A stretch of 64,000 bases of DNA from assembly GCF_016862435.1 (NCBI RefSeq), contig NZ_BOMY01000064.1, positions 124,001 to 188,000 on the forward strand, written 5' to 3'. The translations under genes and the position numbers were made by a program. Source of the DNA: Paractinoplanes tereljensis. GTDB lineage: Bacteria; Actinomycetota; Actinomycetes; Mycobacteriales; Micromonosporaceae. How positions within the stretch are numbered: the first letter of the stretch is position 1; each line of letters starts with the position of its first letter. Below are positions 16,989 through 25,497 of this stretch, piece after piece. Below the pieces are notes generated by a model. It was not told the origin of the DNA, did no database searches, and saw nothing but the letters and a program-made list of their open reading frames with translations.

Positions 16989-17765
16989 ATGGATCACCCT
17001 CTTGCGGAGCTGACGAACTGGTTCGTGGATCTTCCCCGCATGCGGTGCCCGACGTGCTCGTTCGGGCACTTGCGCCGGGTGAAGGAGTTCGTCACTCATG
17101 AGTCGGCAGCGTCCCAGCGGGTGCACAGCAACCCCGATTGGGACCCGACCTGGGTCAGAGGCGTGTTCCACCGCGTACTGGTATGCGCTCACTCGCCGTG
17201 CAACGAACGCGTCGTCGTCGCTGGCGACTTCCGCCTCGCTGACGACCGGACCGGCACGCTGGACGTGATCGGGCACTATCTGCTCACCTATGCCCGCCCG
17301 CCGCTGGACATCGTGACCTGCCCGAAAAGGACGCCCGAGGCGATCCGCGCTGCCACCCGCGACGCAGCCGAGGTCATCTGGGCCGACCCATCCGGGGCCG
17401 CGGGCCGGCTCCGCGTCGCCGTCGAGGAGCTGCTCAACGCGCGGAAGGTCAGAAAGTTCGGGCCGGCCAAGGCTGGCATGCGCGGCAAGCGACTGACCAC
17501 CGACGCGCGGATCAGACTTTTCGCCGCAGCTAACCCGGACGTCGCCGACGTACTCATGGCGGTTAAGTGGATCGGCAACAGCGGCGCGCACGAATCCGGT
17601 CTCAGTACGGAAGACGTACTAGAGGGCGCGCAGATGCTCACTCACGCCCTGCACCTGATCTACGACCCGAGCCAGGCCGAACTCGCGCACCGCGTCAAGA
17701 TGGTCAACCAGCGCAAAGGACCGGCACCTCGCCGCCCTGCTACGGCAGCACGCCCCAAGCCGTGA
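16989..17765 (+). CDS. DUF4145 domain protein with N-terminal zinc-ribbon-like cysteines
   Basis: This is a protein of about 258 aa; GTG 16980 is an alternative start, and no clear ribosome site decides. The N-terminal part has MRCPTCSFG and later CAHSPCNE, which may bind zinc. The C-terminal half matches DUF4145: a helix with RLRVAVEELLNARKV, then RIRLFAAANPDVADVLMAVKWIGNSGAH and a final helix with LTHALHLIY. DUF4145 occurs fused to or beside restriction enzymes and other defence proteins, but its molecular role is not established. The C-terminus is Lys/Arg/Pro rich. It probably shares transcription with the DUF6308 gene. Confidence 0.65.
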   Translation: MDHPLAELTNWFVDLPRMRCPTCSFGHLRRVKEFVTHESAASQRVHSNPDWDPTWVRGVFHRVLVCAHSPCNERVVVAGDFRLADDRTGTLDVIGHYLLTYARPPLDIVTCPKRTPEAIRAATRDAAEVIWADPSGAAGRLRVAVEELLNARKVRKFGPAKAGMRGKRLTTDARIRLFAAANPDVADVLMAVKWIGNSGAHESGLSTEDVLEGAQMLTHALHLIYDPSQAELAHRVKMVNQRKGPAPRRPATAARPKP

Positions 17766-18196
17766 CTGGGCCGTCGCCGCAACCGTCCATTCCGGCTACC
17801 CAATCGCCGCGGCGCACGGGATCTTGCAGCACTCGGCCACAATGGCGGACAACCGCCACCGCGCGGGGGACGAGCGTGGAGTAAGCCGGAGTCAGCGATG
17901 CAGGCAGGACGCCACAGTGCGCTCCGGGCACAGCTATGGCCCGGCATCAGCCGGAGCAGACGTCAGCGACCGCGATCTTCCGATGTCGCGCAACGGATGC
18001 TTCGGGATCCGGCCGGGGCTCCTTGATCAGCGGGAGCATCGGCTCGATGATCTCCCACTGCTCGTCAGTCACATCCGACGGGTAAGCACGGTGACGACCC
18101 ACACCCAGACCGTCGCCGAACAGCCCCAGATCACCGCGGACACGCCGTCCGACAGCCCTCCAAAACACCTGCTGAGACCGTGCAACACGCCGTACG
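17766..18196. other. Intergenic, IS debris, no intact gene
   Basis: There is no open frame with family signal except the IS5-type fragment listed separately. The left part (17766-18000) translates to low-complexity text in all frames. Confidence 0.4.
18010..18110 (-). mobile_element. IS5-type transposase N-terminal fragment
   Basis: The reverse-strand text RHRAYPSDVTDEQWEIIEPMLP is the highly conserved opening of IS5-family (IS112-like) transposases. The match stops after about 30 residues, and no DDE catalytic core or terminal inverted repeats are visible nearby. This is a fossil of an insertion between the DUF4145 gene and the lower-GC gene. Confidence 0.7.
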
Positions 18197-19282
18197 CTAC
18201 GTGAGTTGCGCTCGAATTTTGGCGGCTTTGCGGCCTGTGAAAATCTGCGTGACGCTTGCAAATGGATGGAAGCCCTGGCAAGTCACCGAAACTCTTCCGT
18301 CCGCCTCGAAGTGATGTTCCGCCACTCCAGGGAACGCCCCTTCGGGTAGCGGAATCTTTGCATTCGGGTTGTACATGACATTCATCACCTGCTTGAAATC
18401 CTCGTACGGACTGTTCGGGTCGCCGACGATATAAGCGAAGGTTACAGGCTCGCTCGCGTCTGGATCGTAGTCCATGCAGGTGCCCTGACGCAGCACCACA
18501 ATCTCGTCGTCTAGCCCAAACCCCTCCTGGATTCCAATACGATTAAATTGAGCAACAGTTGCCCCATTCGAGAACAATATAGCGCTCACATTTTCCGCAT
18601 CGGGACTATTAAATAGGCCACTTGGCTTCGACTTCTTTCCCCAGACATGTTCCGTGATCGGCTTGGCGCTAACCGCGAGCCGCCCATCAGTGCCACGTGT
18701 CCCGACTGCCTGTTGGCCGTATAGGTATTGGCTAACGAAAGTGACGGCATGGAATAGTGAGCTCGCGCTGTGGAAGGCCTCGACAGCAATCACGAATGGC
18801 TTGCCTGCCACGTGGTCGAGTTCCCAGTATGCCTGTCCCGTAGCTGTTCGCTTGTTGATCTTCTTCTGAATCGCGTCTCCAACCCGGAAAACAAGCTCTT
18901 TTTGGCCTGCTTCGACGTCCTCGGGGACCAGTGAAAGCGCACTCGGCTTGGGATCTGCAACCACACCTTGGGTCGGCTGACTGGTGACCGCCTCAAGCGC
19001 AAATTCATGAGGTCGCGTCACCACGTAGTCGGGATAGCGATACGACTCGTCTAGATCAAGGTCGCAATCCCGCAGGAACGCAAATAGGGAGAGTTCCCAA
19101 ACTCGCGCCGAGAATCCAGTTTGTTGAAAGTCTTTGATGAAGTTCTTGTCTTTATCCCTGTATTCCGCGAAGATAGCGTCCATCAATTCTCGGCAAGGCC
19201 GATATGCGGGAGAATCTCGCACCTGCAGGAACAATGGGTTCGCTTTACTGTCTGACACCTTCGGAGAAAAGAGGCTGGGCAT
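18197..19282 (-). CDS. Lower-GC accessory protein, possible PD-(D/E)XK nuclease-like
   Basis: This 361-aa soluble protein has clearly lower GC than its neighbours (AT-rich codons such as AAT, AAA, ATT), a sign of recent acquisition. Residues about 65-105 read FSARVWELSLFAFLRDCDLD, then YPDYVVTRPHEFALEAV. This pattern of an acidic helix, D-x-V-V, then E-A-V resembles the metal site of PD-(D/E)XK nucleases. The family is, to my memory, labelled with the unhelpful name 'glycosaminoglycan attachment site' in databases. The nuclease reading is my inference. It is divergent from the CHAT operon, with 241 bp between the starts, and is cut off on its 3' side only by IS debris. Confidence 0.5.
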   Translation of the reverse strand: MPSLFSPKVSDSKANPLFLQVRDSPAYRPCRELMDAIFAEYRDKDKNFIKDFQQTGFSARVWELSLFAFLRDCDLDLDESYRYPDYVVTRPHEFALEAVTSQPTQGVVADPKPSALSLVPEDVEAGQKELVFRVGDAIQKKINKRTATGQAYWELDHVAGKPFVIAVEAFHSASSLFHAVTFVSQYLYGQQAVGTRGTDGRLAVSAKPITEHVWGKKSKPSGLFNSPDAENVSAILFSNGATVAQFNRIGIQEGFGLDDEIVVLRQGTCMDYDPDASEPVTFAYIVGDPNSPYEDFKQVMNVMYNPNAKIPLPEGAFPGVAEHHFEADGRVSVTCQGFHPFASVTQIFTGRKAAKIRAQLT

Positions 19283-19523
19283 AGCAACAAATGTCTCACA
19301 TCTTCTCCCTCATGGAAAAGCGTTCACTTCACCTGGCCAGTTCAGTACCGGCCGTGGCACCCGGTGGCTGTCGTCGTGGCGATGATCGTTGTCGTTTTCG
19401 TGCGTTCGGTTGGGTGTCCTTCGGACGAGTTGGCGGTGCCGGCAGCGTCTTGTTTGGCTACCCTGCGCATACCTTCCGCCGCTGGGCAGCGCTGCGTCGG
19501 CGCGTGGCTTGAAAGGACGTGGC

Positions 19524-22382
19524 GTGCAGCCGTCGGTCGAGTTGCTTCTCGAGCAGATTGATGTTGCTACCGAGCAGGGAGAGTTCGGCCTCGCACGATC
19601 GCTGCTGGTTCAAGCCGCCGGCCGGGCGGCGGGTGATCTTGAGCGTGCGCTCGTGGTGGTGCGGCGCGCGTTCGTGCCGGACACGGGCGCCCGCCCTGAG
19701 GACGTAGCCGAGGCGGCCAGCGTGCTGGATCGGGAGGGCTGGTCCAGTGAGGCGGCGCGGGGCAACGGCGCCCTCGGGGCTCTGCTGGCCGCTGGTGGGG
19801 ACCCGGTTGGGGCCGCCCGTGCGTACGCTGAGGCGGAGAGGGCATTCACTCGTCTGGGTGATGTGTCGTCGGCGCGTCGCAGCATCGTGAATCGCGCGGC
19901 TGCATTGATTTCCGCGTCGCGGTTGCGAGAGGCGCTGCGGATTCTGGACGGTCTGTGGCAGCAGCTGCGGGCTGATCGCACGACGGCCGCCGAGGACCGG
20001 GCGTTGCTCGCGGCGCTGACCGCTTCGAATGCGGGCGGGGCACGACTGACGCTGGGTGAGGACGCCCGAGCCCGACGCGAGCTCGGTGTTGCCGCGCGTC
20101 TTTACGAGGGCCTGGGTATGCCAGCGCGAGGCGCGACGGTCCTGCTGAACCAGGCGTTCGCGGCGAACCGTTCGGATCAGCCGGAGCTGGCCCTCGACCT
20201 GTATCGCAGGGCTGCGGACATGCTAGACCGGGCCGGTGACCACGCGGCAGCCATGAAGGCGCTGTCGGGCGCCGCGGCGGTGGCCGATCGGCTGGGCAGA
20301 GCAGAGCAGTCCGAGTCCGATTACGCCATCGTGCTGCGCTACGCCCGCGCGGCGCACGACCGGCAACTGTTCCTTCGCTCAGTGATCGGCAGGTCGGCGG
20401 TGCGCGCCGACGCCGACCCGAGTGCCGCGCTGCGCCTGCTGACCGAGTCGGTCACCGACGAGGATCTGACCGACCCGTCGTGCGTTGTCGAGGCCGGTGA
20501 CTGGTGGCTCAACCGGAGCCTGCTGGCGACCCGGCTGGACGACGATGACACCGCCGAGTCGGCGTTCGGCGAGGCGACGCGGATCTTCACTGAAGCAGAT
20601 CTGCCCGTCCACGTGATACGCGCGGCGATGGCGCGTGCGGTGGGCCTTGACGCCGCGGGCCGGCCCGGCGAGGCAGCCGACCTGGGCTGGCAGATCCTTG
20701 GCACGGGGCGGCTGAGTGGGCTGATCGCCGCTCATGTGCAGACCAACATCGCCGCGTTCGGTCTGCGGGCTGCTCAGCAGGCGGGCGTCGCCCCGGATCC
20801 TGACCTGGTCCTCAACCCGGTATTGGCGGCGGTCGCCGAAGTGGAGGCGTTCCGGTACTCGTTGCAATCGGCCGGGCACCGCGAGGGTGTGCTGTCGGGC
20901 CAGGAACGCACGACCTACGCCACAGCGATCGATGCTGCAGCCGCTACCGGTGAGGTCGACTTGGTCGCGGCGTTGATCGAGATCACCCGTACTCATGCCG
21001 TGCCGGCCGACCAGGTGGGCACGGATCGCGGGCTGGGCCTTCTCGCCGCCGGGGCACCGTTCCCGCTCGCCGTGCCGCGCGCAGTTGCCGGCCGGCCGGG
21101 CGGCCGGGCGGCCGGATACGAACGCGAAGGCACGGTCGTGCTGTCCGAGCTGGCCGAGACGGTGGGCGGTCCGGGCACATGGTGGGTGAACGGCTGGATC
21201 GACCGTGAGCGGGCCGTGATGGCCGCCCTGGGCCCGCAGCCAACGTTCATCGCAGACACCGCGCTCGACGTCGACGCCTATCTGGCACTGCTGGCGTCGA
21301 TGGGCACAGTGTTCCCAGTCGATGCGCGCATCGCAGCCGACGGTCGCGGTGATGCGCTGGATGTGGCCGCCTACCGTGCCGCCCGCGGGGTGCTCCTGAC
21401 CGACAGCGCGCTGCGGGAGCGGTGGGCGCAGCGGCTTTCGGCGGCGCAGCGGCGGGCCGTCGATGAGCATCCGGCGGTCGCGCTCGCTCGCCGGGAAGGC
21501 GAGGCTGGCCTGTTGTGGCGGCTGGCTCAAGTCCTGGTGCCGGAACCGTTACGCCGGGTGCTGCTTGACGCCAGCGCCGCACCGGTTCGGCCGGTGCTGG
21601 CGGTGGCGCCGGTCCCGGCGATGGGACGGGTGCCGTGGGCGCTGCTGCCGCTGCGCGCGCCGGGTGACGGCGAGGGCCGGTTGACTCCGCGGCTGGCCGA
21701 CGTGGCCGATGTTGTACACGTTCCGCCGGCCGTGTTTGCCGCTGGCACCGCCGCCGTGGCGTCGTCGGACGGCCACGCTGATGTGCTGGTGGTGGCCGAT
21801 CCACTCGGCGACCTTCCCGCAGCCCGAGCCCACACCGCGACGGCCGACCGGGTGCTCGGCGGCCGTTGGCTGGACGATCCGAACCGGCTCGCCACGCCCG
21901 ACCGTGTTCTACATGCTCTACGTGAGGAGCGCCCCGGCACGCTGGTGCTAGCCGCTCACGTCGACGAGCCGACCGACGACAACCCGGCCGGCGCGGGTGT
22001 CCTGCTGGCCGACCACGATAGTGGCGAGGCGGTGTTGACGGCCCGTGATCTGGCCGCCGCGACCATCACCGCCCCGCCTACCACGGTGTTACTCGGCTGT
22101 GAGTCGCTGGGGGCATCAACCGGAGCGGAGTGGACCAGCGTCGCCCTCGCCCTGTTGCGCGCGGGCGGTAGCCGGGTCGTCGGTACGCTGTGGCCCAGTC
22201 TCGACGACCCGGCCGCTACCGAGGCAGAGCGTCTGCTCGTGCGGCACATGGTCGTCGATCCGGTGCGCGGGCACGCCGCATTCCTCCGTGACCGACTGGC
22301 GGCCTGGCGGCACCGCCCGGACAGCGCGGTCGCCTATCACTGGGCGGGTTTTGCCGAGGTGCGCGCCCGGAGCGTCGCGTGA
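19524..22382 (+). CDS. TPR-CHAT protein 1 (caspase-like peptidase)
   Basis: This is a 952-aa protein. GTG 19524 is the start because AAAGGACG lies just ahead; the longer open frame has no better site. The N-terminal half (about 5-480) is a TPR-like helical array of Ala-rich repeats. The C-terminal CHAT domain (about 600-945) shows the His box in LVLAAHVDE (H812) and the Cys box in VLLGCESLG (C859). The usual features follow: TSVALALLRAGGSRVVGTLWP and a final helix block ending in the typical YHWAGF. CHAT domains are clan CD peptidases that cleave partner proteins after activation by repeat-domain sensors. The stop overlaps the next gene's start by 4 nt (GTGA), so translation is coupled. No membrane segment or signal peptide is present. 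Confidence 0.85.
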   Translation: MQPSVELLLEQIDVATEQGEFGLARSLLVQAAGRAAGDLERALVVVRRAFVPDTGARPEDVAEAASVLDREGWSSEAARGNGALGALLAAGGDPVGAARAYAEAERAFTRLGDVSSARRSIVNRAAALISASRLREALRILDGLWQQLRADRTTAAEDRALLAALTASNAGGARLTLGEDARARRELGVAARLYEGLGMPARGATVLLNQAFAANRSDQPELALDLYRRAADMLDRAGDHAAAMKALSGAAAVADRLGRAEQSESDYAIVLRYARAAHDRQLFLRSVIGRSAVRADADPSAALRLLTESVTDEDLTDPSCVVEAGDWWLNRSLLATRLDDDDTAESAFGEATRIFTEADLPVHVIRAAMARAVGLDAAGRPGEAADLGWQILGTGRLSGLIAAHVQTNIAAFGLRAAQQAGVAPDPDLVLNPVLAAVAEVEAFRYSLQSAGHREGVLSGQERTTYATAIDAAAATGEVDLVAALIEITRTHAVPADQVGTDRGLGLLAAGAPFPLAVPRAVAGRPGGRAAGYEREGTVVLSELAETVGGPGTWWVNGWIDRERAVMAALGPQPTFIADTALDVDAYLALLASMGTVFPVDARIAADGRGDALDVAAYRAARGVLLTDSALRERWAQRLSAAQRRAVDEHPAVALARREGEAGLLWRLAQVLVPEPLRRVLLDASAAPVRPVLAVAPVPAMGRVPWALLPLRAPGDGEGRLTPRLADVADVVHVPPAVFAAGTAAVASSDGHADVLVVADPLGDLPAARAHTATADRVLGGRWLDDPNRLATPDRVLHALREERPGTLVLAAHVDEPTDDNPAGAGVLLADHDSGEAVLTARDLAAATITAPPTTVLLGCESLGASTGAEWTSVALALLRAGGSRVVGTLWPSLDDPAATEAERLLVRHMVVDPVRGHAAFLRDRLAAWRHRPDSAVAYHWAGFAEVRARSVA

Positions 22383-25300
22383 ACAGCCCCGGCGAATACC
22401 TCCTGGCCCGGTTCGAGGAAACCGGCGACCTAGAGCTGCTGCGCGCGGCGGTCACCGCCCTCGAGAACGAGGCCGCCGATTCGCTCCCGCTGGCTGAGGC
22501 GTTGCGGATGCTCGGCGAACAGACCGAGGACGTCGCGGTGCTCGACCGCGCCGCTGGCATCGCCGGGCACATTCGCGACGCCGCCGCGACCGGGAGCAGC
22601 GCCCGTGCCGAAGCGGGGCAGGCGCTGAGCCTCGCGTTGTGGGCGAAAGCCGACCTGACCGGTGAGCCGGCCGCACTCCAGGAGACCGCCGACGCGCTGC
22701 ACGCTCTGTACGACGACGCGGTGGACCACCCACAGCGGCCACGGCACCTGGCCAACGCCGGTCTGTTGCTACGGGACCTGTTCAATGTCACCGGCGATCA
22801 GGCCACCCTGACCGAGGCCATCCGGGTACTGCGCGACGCCGAGACCGCCGTTGACGACGACGACCGGCCGGCGGTGTCGATGAACCTGGCCCTGGCCTTG
22901 CAGGACTGGGCCGAGCAGACCGGCCGCACCGACGCGCTCGACGAGGCCATCGGCCGGATGACCGGCATGCTCGCCGCGATGCCCGAGCCGGATCCCGACC
23001 GGCCGTTGTGGGCTTCGAACCTGAGCGCCATGTACCAGGACCGGTTCGAGGCCACCAGCGACCAGGGTGTGCTACGCGACGCCGTCACCTGTGGAGAAAC
23101 AGCAGTGTCCGGCACCGCCCGCGACGACCCCGCGTTGCCGGGCCGGCTCACCCATCTCGGGCTCGCGCTGCGCATGACCTACGAAGCCACCGGCGATCTG
23201 AACAGCCTCGCCGACGCCGTACGGCACAGCCGCGACGCCGTCGACCTCGCTGGTCCCGAGCATCCCAAGTATCCGATCTACGCCTCGAACCTCGCGTCGG
23301 CGCTGCGTTTCGAGTACGAGCACACCGGCACATCGGAAACCCTGGACGAGGCCATCGGCTACGCCGAGCAGGCCGAGCAGCTCACCCCCGAGCACCATCA
23401 CCGCTACGCCGGCTACGCCTCCAACCTGTCGCTGGCCTTATGGACCCGCTACGAACGCTCCGGGCACGTCGGCTCCTTGCACCACGCCGTCGCGGCCGCC
23501 CGCCGGGCCGTCGAACACACCGACGACGAACAGCCCGACGCCAACCGCTACCGCACGAACCTCGGCCTGGCCCTGTGGACGCTGTCGACCCGCGAACCCG
23601 ACAGCGGCGCGCTGGACGAAAGCATCATCGTGCTGGCCCGAGTCCTCGACCGCACCCCCGACGGGCACGCCGAACGGGCAAGGTTCGCCGGCAACGTCGC
23701 CAACGGGTACTGGACCAGGTACGAACGCGGCCACCACCGGCGCGACCTCGACGCCGCCCTGCACGCCGCCGGCCTCGCCCACGACCTCACCCCGGACGGC
23801 CACATCGACCGCGGCACCCGCCTGGGCAACCTTGGCATCATGCTGCTCGCCCGCTACCGCCACGACCACAACCCCACCGATCTGACACGAGCGGTCGAAC
23901 TGTTGCGCGCGGCGGCCGAGTTGCCCGGCGCCAAGGACTTCGACCGCGCACTGCACCGGCACAACCTCGCCGAGGCTCTCGCCGTGACCGCCGTGACCGG
24001 CGACGAGATCACCGAAGCAATCACGTACGCCCAGCAAGCCGCCGACGATGAGCGCGCCCCGGTCCGGCTGCGCGTCGAAGCAGCGCGGACAGCAGCCGAA
24101 CTCCAGTCCCGCCGCGGCGACCCGGCCGCGGTCGCCGAAGCACTGGGCCGGGCCGTGGAGCTGCTGCCACAGCTCGCGGCCGCATCGCTGGACCGGGCCG
24201 ATCAAGTGGACGCGCTGCTTCTCGCCCGCGGCCTCGGGCCTCAAGGCGCCGCCTGGGCGCTGACGGCCGACGATCCACCGCTGGCGTGCCGGCTGCTCGA
24301 GCGAGCCCGCGGCGTACTGCTGCGGGCCAGCACCGACCCCGACGCCGCCTCCCGCACGCTGCGCCACCACGCGCCGGAGCTGGCCGACCTGCTCACCGTC
24401 CAACCAGGTACGGCATTGCAGCGCATCCAGGGCCGCCCGGACCTGGCAGCCCTGTTCACAGCGTCGGACACCGCGCTCGGCACGGGTGTGGACGGCCCGG
24501 TCGTGGTCGTCAACGTCGAAGAGCTCCGCAGCGATGCTCTGATCCTCACCGGCAATGACATCACCGTCGTCCCGCTCCCGCAGCTGGACCCCAACACCGT
24601 CCGCACGCGCGCCGCCGCCATCCGGCGGGCGGTCCAGGCGCTACAGGATGCGGGATCATCGGCCCACCGGGTCCTGGAAGCCGAAGCCAACAAGCTGGTC
24701 AAGGACACGATCACCTGGCTCGCAGACACCGTCACCGGCCCGGTCCTACAGCGACTCGCCGAACGCGGACACCTGCCGCAACGCCTCTGGTGGTCCCCCA
24801 CCGGCGCCCTCACCGCCCTCCCCCTGCATGCCGCCGTACCGGCCGGCACGATCTCCTCCTATGCGCCGACCCTGCAACTGCTCACCACCGCCGTCACCCG
24901 ACACCGGCCAGAACACCAGGCGCTGATCCTCGCCCCAGCCGACGACCTACCCGAACTCGACCGTGAAATCACCGCGGTCACCCGGCACCACCCGCACGCC
25001 GACCTCCTCACCGCAGCGCAGGCCACCGTCGAGCGGGCACGGCAAACCCTGCCCGATGCCGCGATAACCCACATCTGCGCTCACGGCGTCACCGACGCCC
25101 ACCGACCCTCTCGTAGCGGCCTCGAACTGGCCGACGATGACCTCACCGTCGAGGACATCAGCCAGCTGCCGCTGACCCGAACCTGGCTGACCTACTTATC
25201 CGCGTGCTCCACCGCCCAAGGCAGCGACCTACTGCCGGAAGAATCCCTGACGGTTGCGGCTGCATTCGTGGTTGCGGGCTCGCAGCACGTCATCGCAGCC

Positions 25301-25471
25301 CTCTGGCCGGTGTCCGACCGGGAAGCCGCCGACGTCGCCGAGACCTTCCACACCGCCCTCACCCACGACGCGGCGCCGGCCCATGCCCTGTACGACGCCG
25401 TGCAGCAGCTGCGCACCGCCCATCCGGACCGGCCTGCCATCTGGGCGCCGTTCGTGCACATGGGCCCGTAA
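22379..25471 (+). CDS. TPR-CHAT protein 2 (caspase-like peptidase)
   Basis: This 1030-aa protein starts at GTG 22379, overlapping the stop of CHAT protein 1. Residues about 30-560 are a long array of 45-50-residue helical repeats with the consensus LA.AL...YE.TG....LD.A (TPR/SEL1-like). The CHAT domain (about 690-1028) has the dyad in THICAHGV (H902) and YLSACSTAQ (C943), followed by ESLTVAAAFVVAGSQHVIAALWPVSD, a textbook match. It is about 40% repeat sensor by length and has no membrane segment. The two CHAT proteins differ: this one has the canonical AHG...SACSTA, while the first has a variant AHVD...GCES. They could form a cascade or a heteromer. The hydrolase gene follows 26 bp downstream. 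Confidence 0.9.
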   Translation: MNSPGEYLLARFEETGDLELLRAAVTALENEAADSLPLAEALRMLGEQTEDVAVLDRAAGIAGHIRDAAATGSSARAEAGQALSLALWAKADLTGEPAALQETADALHALYDDAVDHPQRPRHLANAGLLLRDLFNVTGDQATLTEAIRVLRDAETAVDDDDRPAVSMNLALALQDWAEQTGRTDALDEAIGRMTGMLAAMPEPDPDRPLWASNLSAMYQDRFEATSDQGVLRDAVTCGETAVSGTARDDPALPGRLTHLGLALRMTYEATGDLNSLADAVRHSRDAVDLAGPEHPKYPIYASNLASALRFEYEHTGTSETLDEAIGYAEQAEQLTPEHHHRYAGYASNLSLALWTRYERSGHVGSLHHAVAAARRAVEHTDDEQPDANRYRTNLGLALWTLSTREPDSGALDESIIVLARVLDRTPDGHAERARFAGNVANGYWTRYERGHHRRDLDAALHAAGLAHDLTPDGHIDRGTRLGNLGIMLLARYRHDHNPTDLTRAVELLRAAAELPGAKDFDRALHRHNLAEALAVTAVTGDEITEAITYAQQAADDERAPVRLRVEAARTAAELQSRRGDPAAVAEALGRAVELLPQLAAASLDRADQVDALLLARGLGPQGAAWALTADDPPLACRLLERARGVLLRASTDPDAASRTLRHHAPELADLLTVQPGTALQRIQGRPDLAALFTASDTALGTGVDGPVVVVNVEELRSDALILTGNDITVVPLPQLDPNTVRTRAAAIRRAVQALQDAGSSAHRVLEAEANKLVKDTITWLADTVTGPVLQRLAERGHLPQRLWWSPTGALTALPLHAAVPAGTISSYAPTLQLLTTAVTRHRPEHQALILAPADDLPELDREITAVTRHHPHADLLTAAQATVERARQTLPDAAITHICAHGVTDAHRPSRSGLELADDDLTVEDISQLPLTRTWLTYLSACSTAQGSDLLPEESLTVAAAFVVAGSQHVIAALWPVSDREAADVAETFHTALTHDAAPAHALYDAVQQLRTAHPDRPAIWAPFVHMGP

Positions 25472-25497
25472 GTCCGTCACGTCCTCGGAGGAGTTTC

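Noticed and set aside
23008..24051. A second long open frame (347 codons) inside the second CHAT gene
   Set aside because: It is Arg/Pro-rich shadow sequence in an alternative frame of a GC-rich gene, with no family signal; the CHAT frame carries clear motifs.
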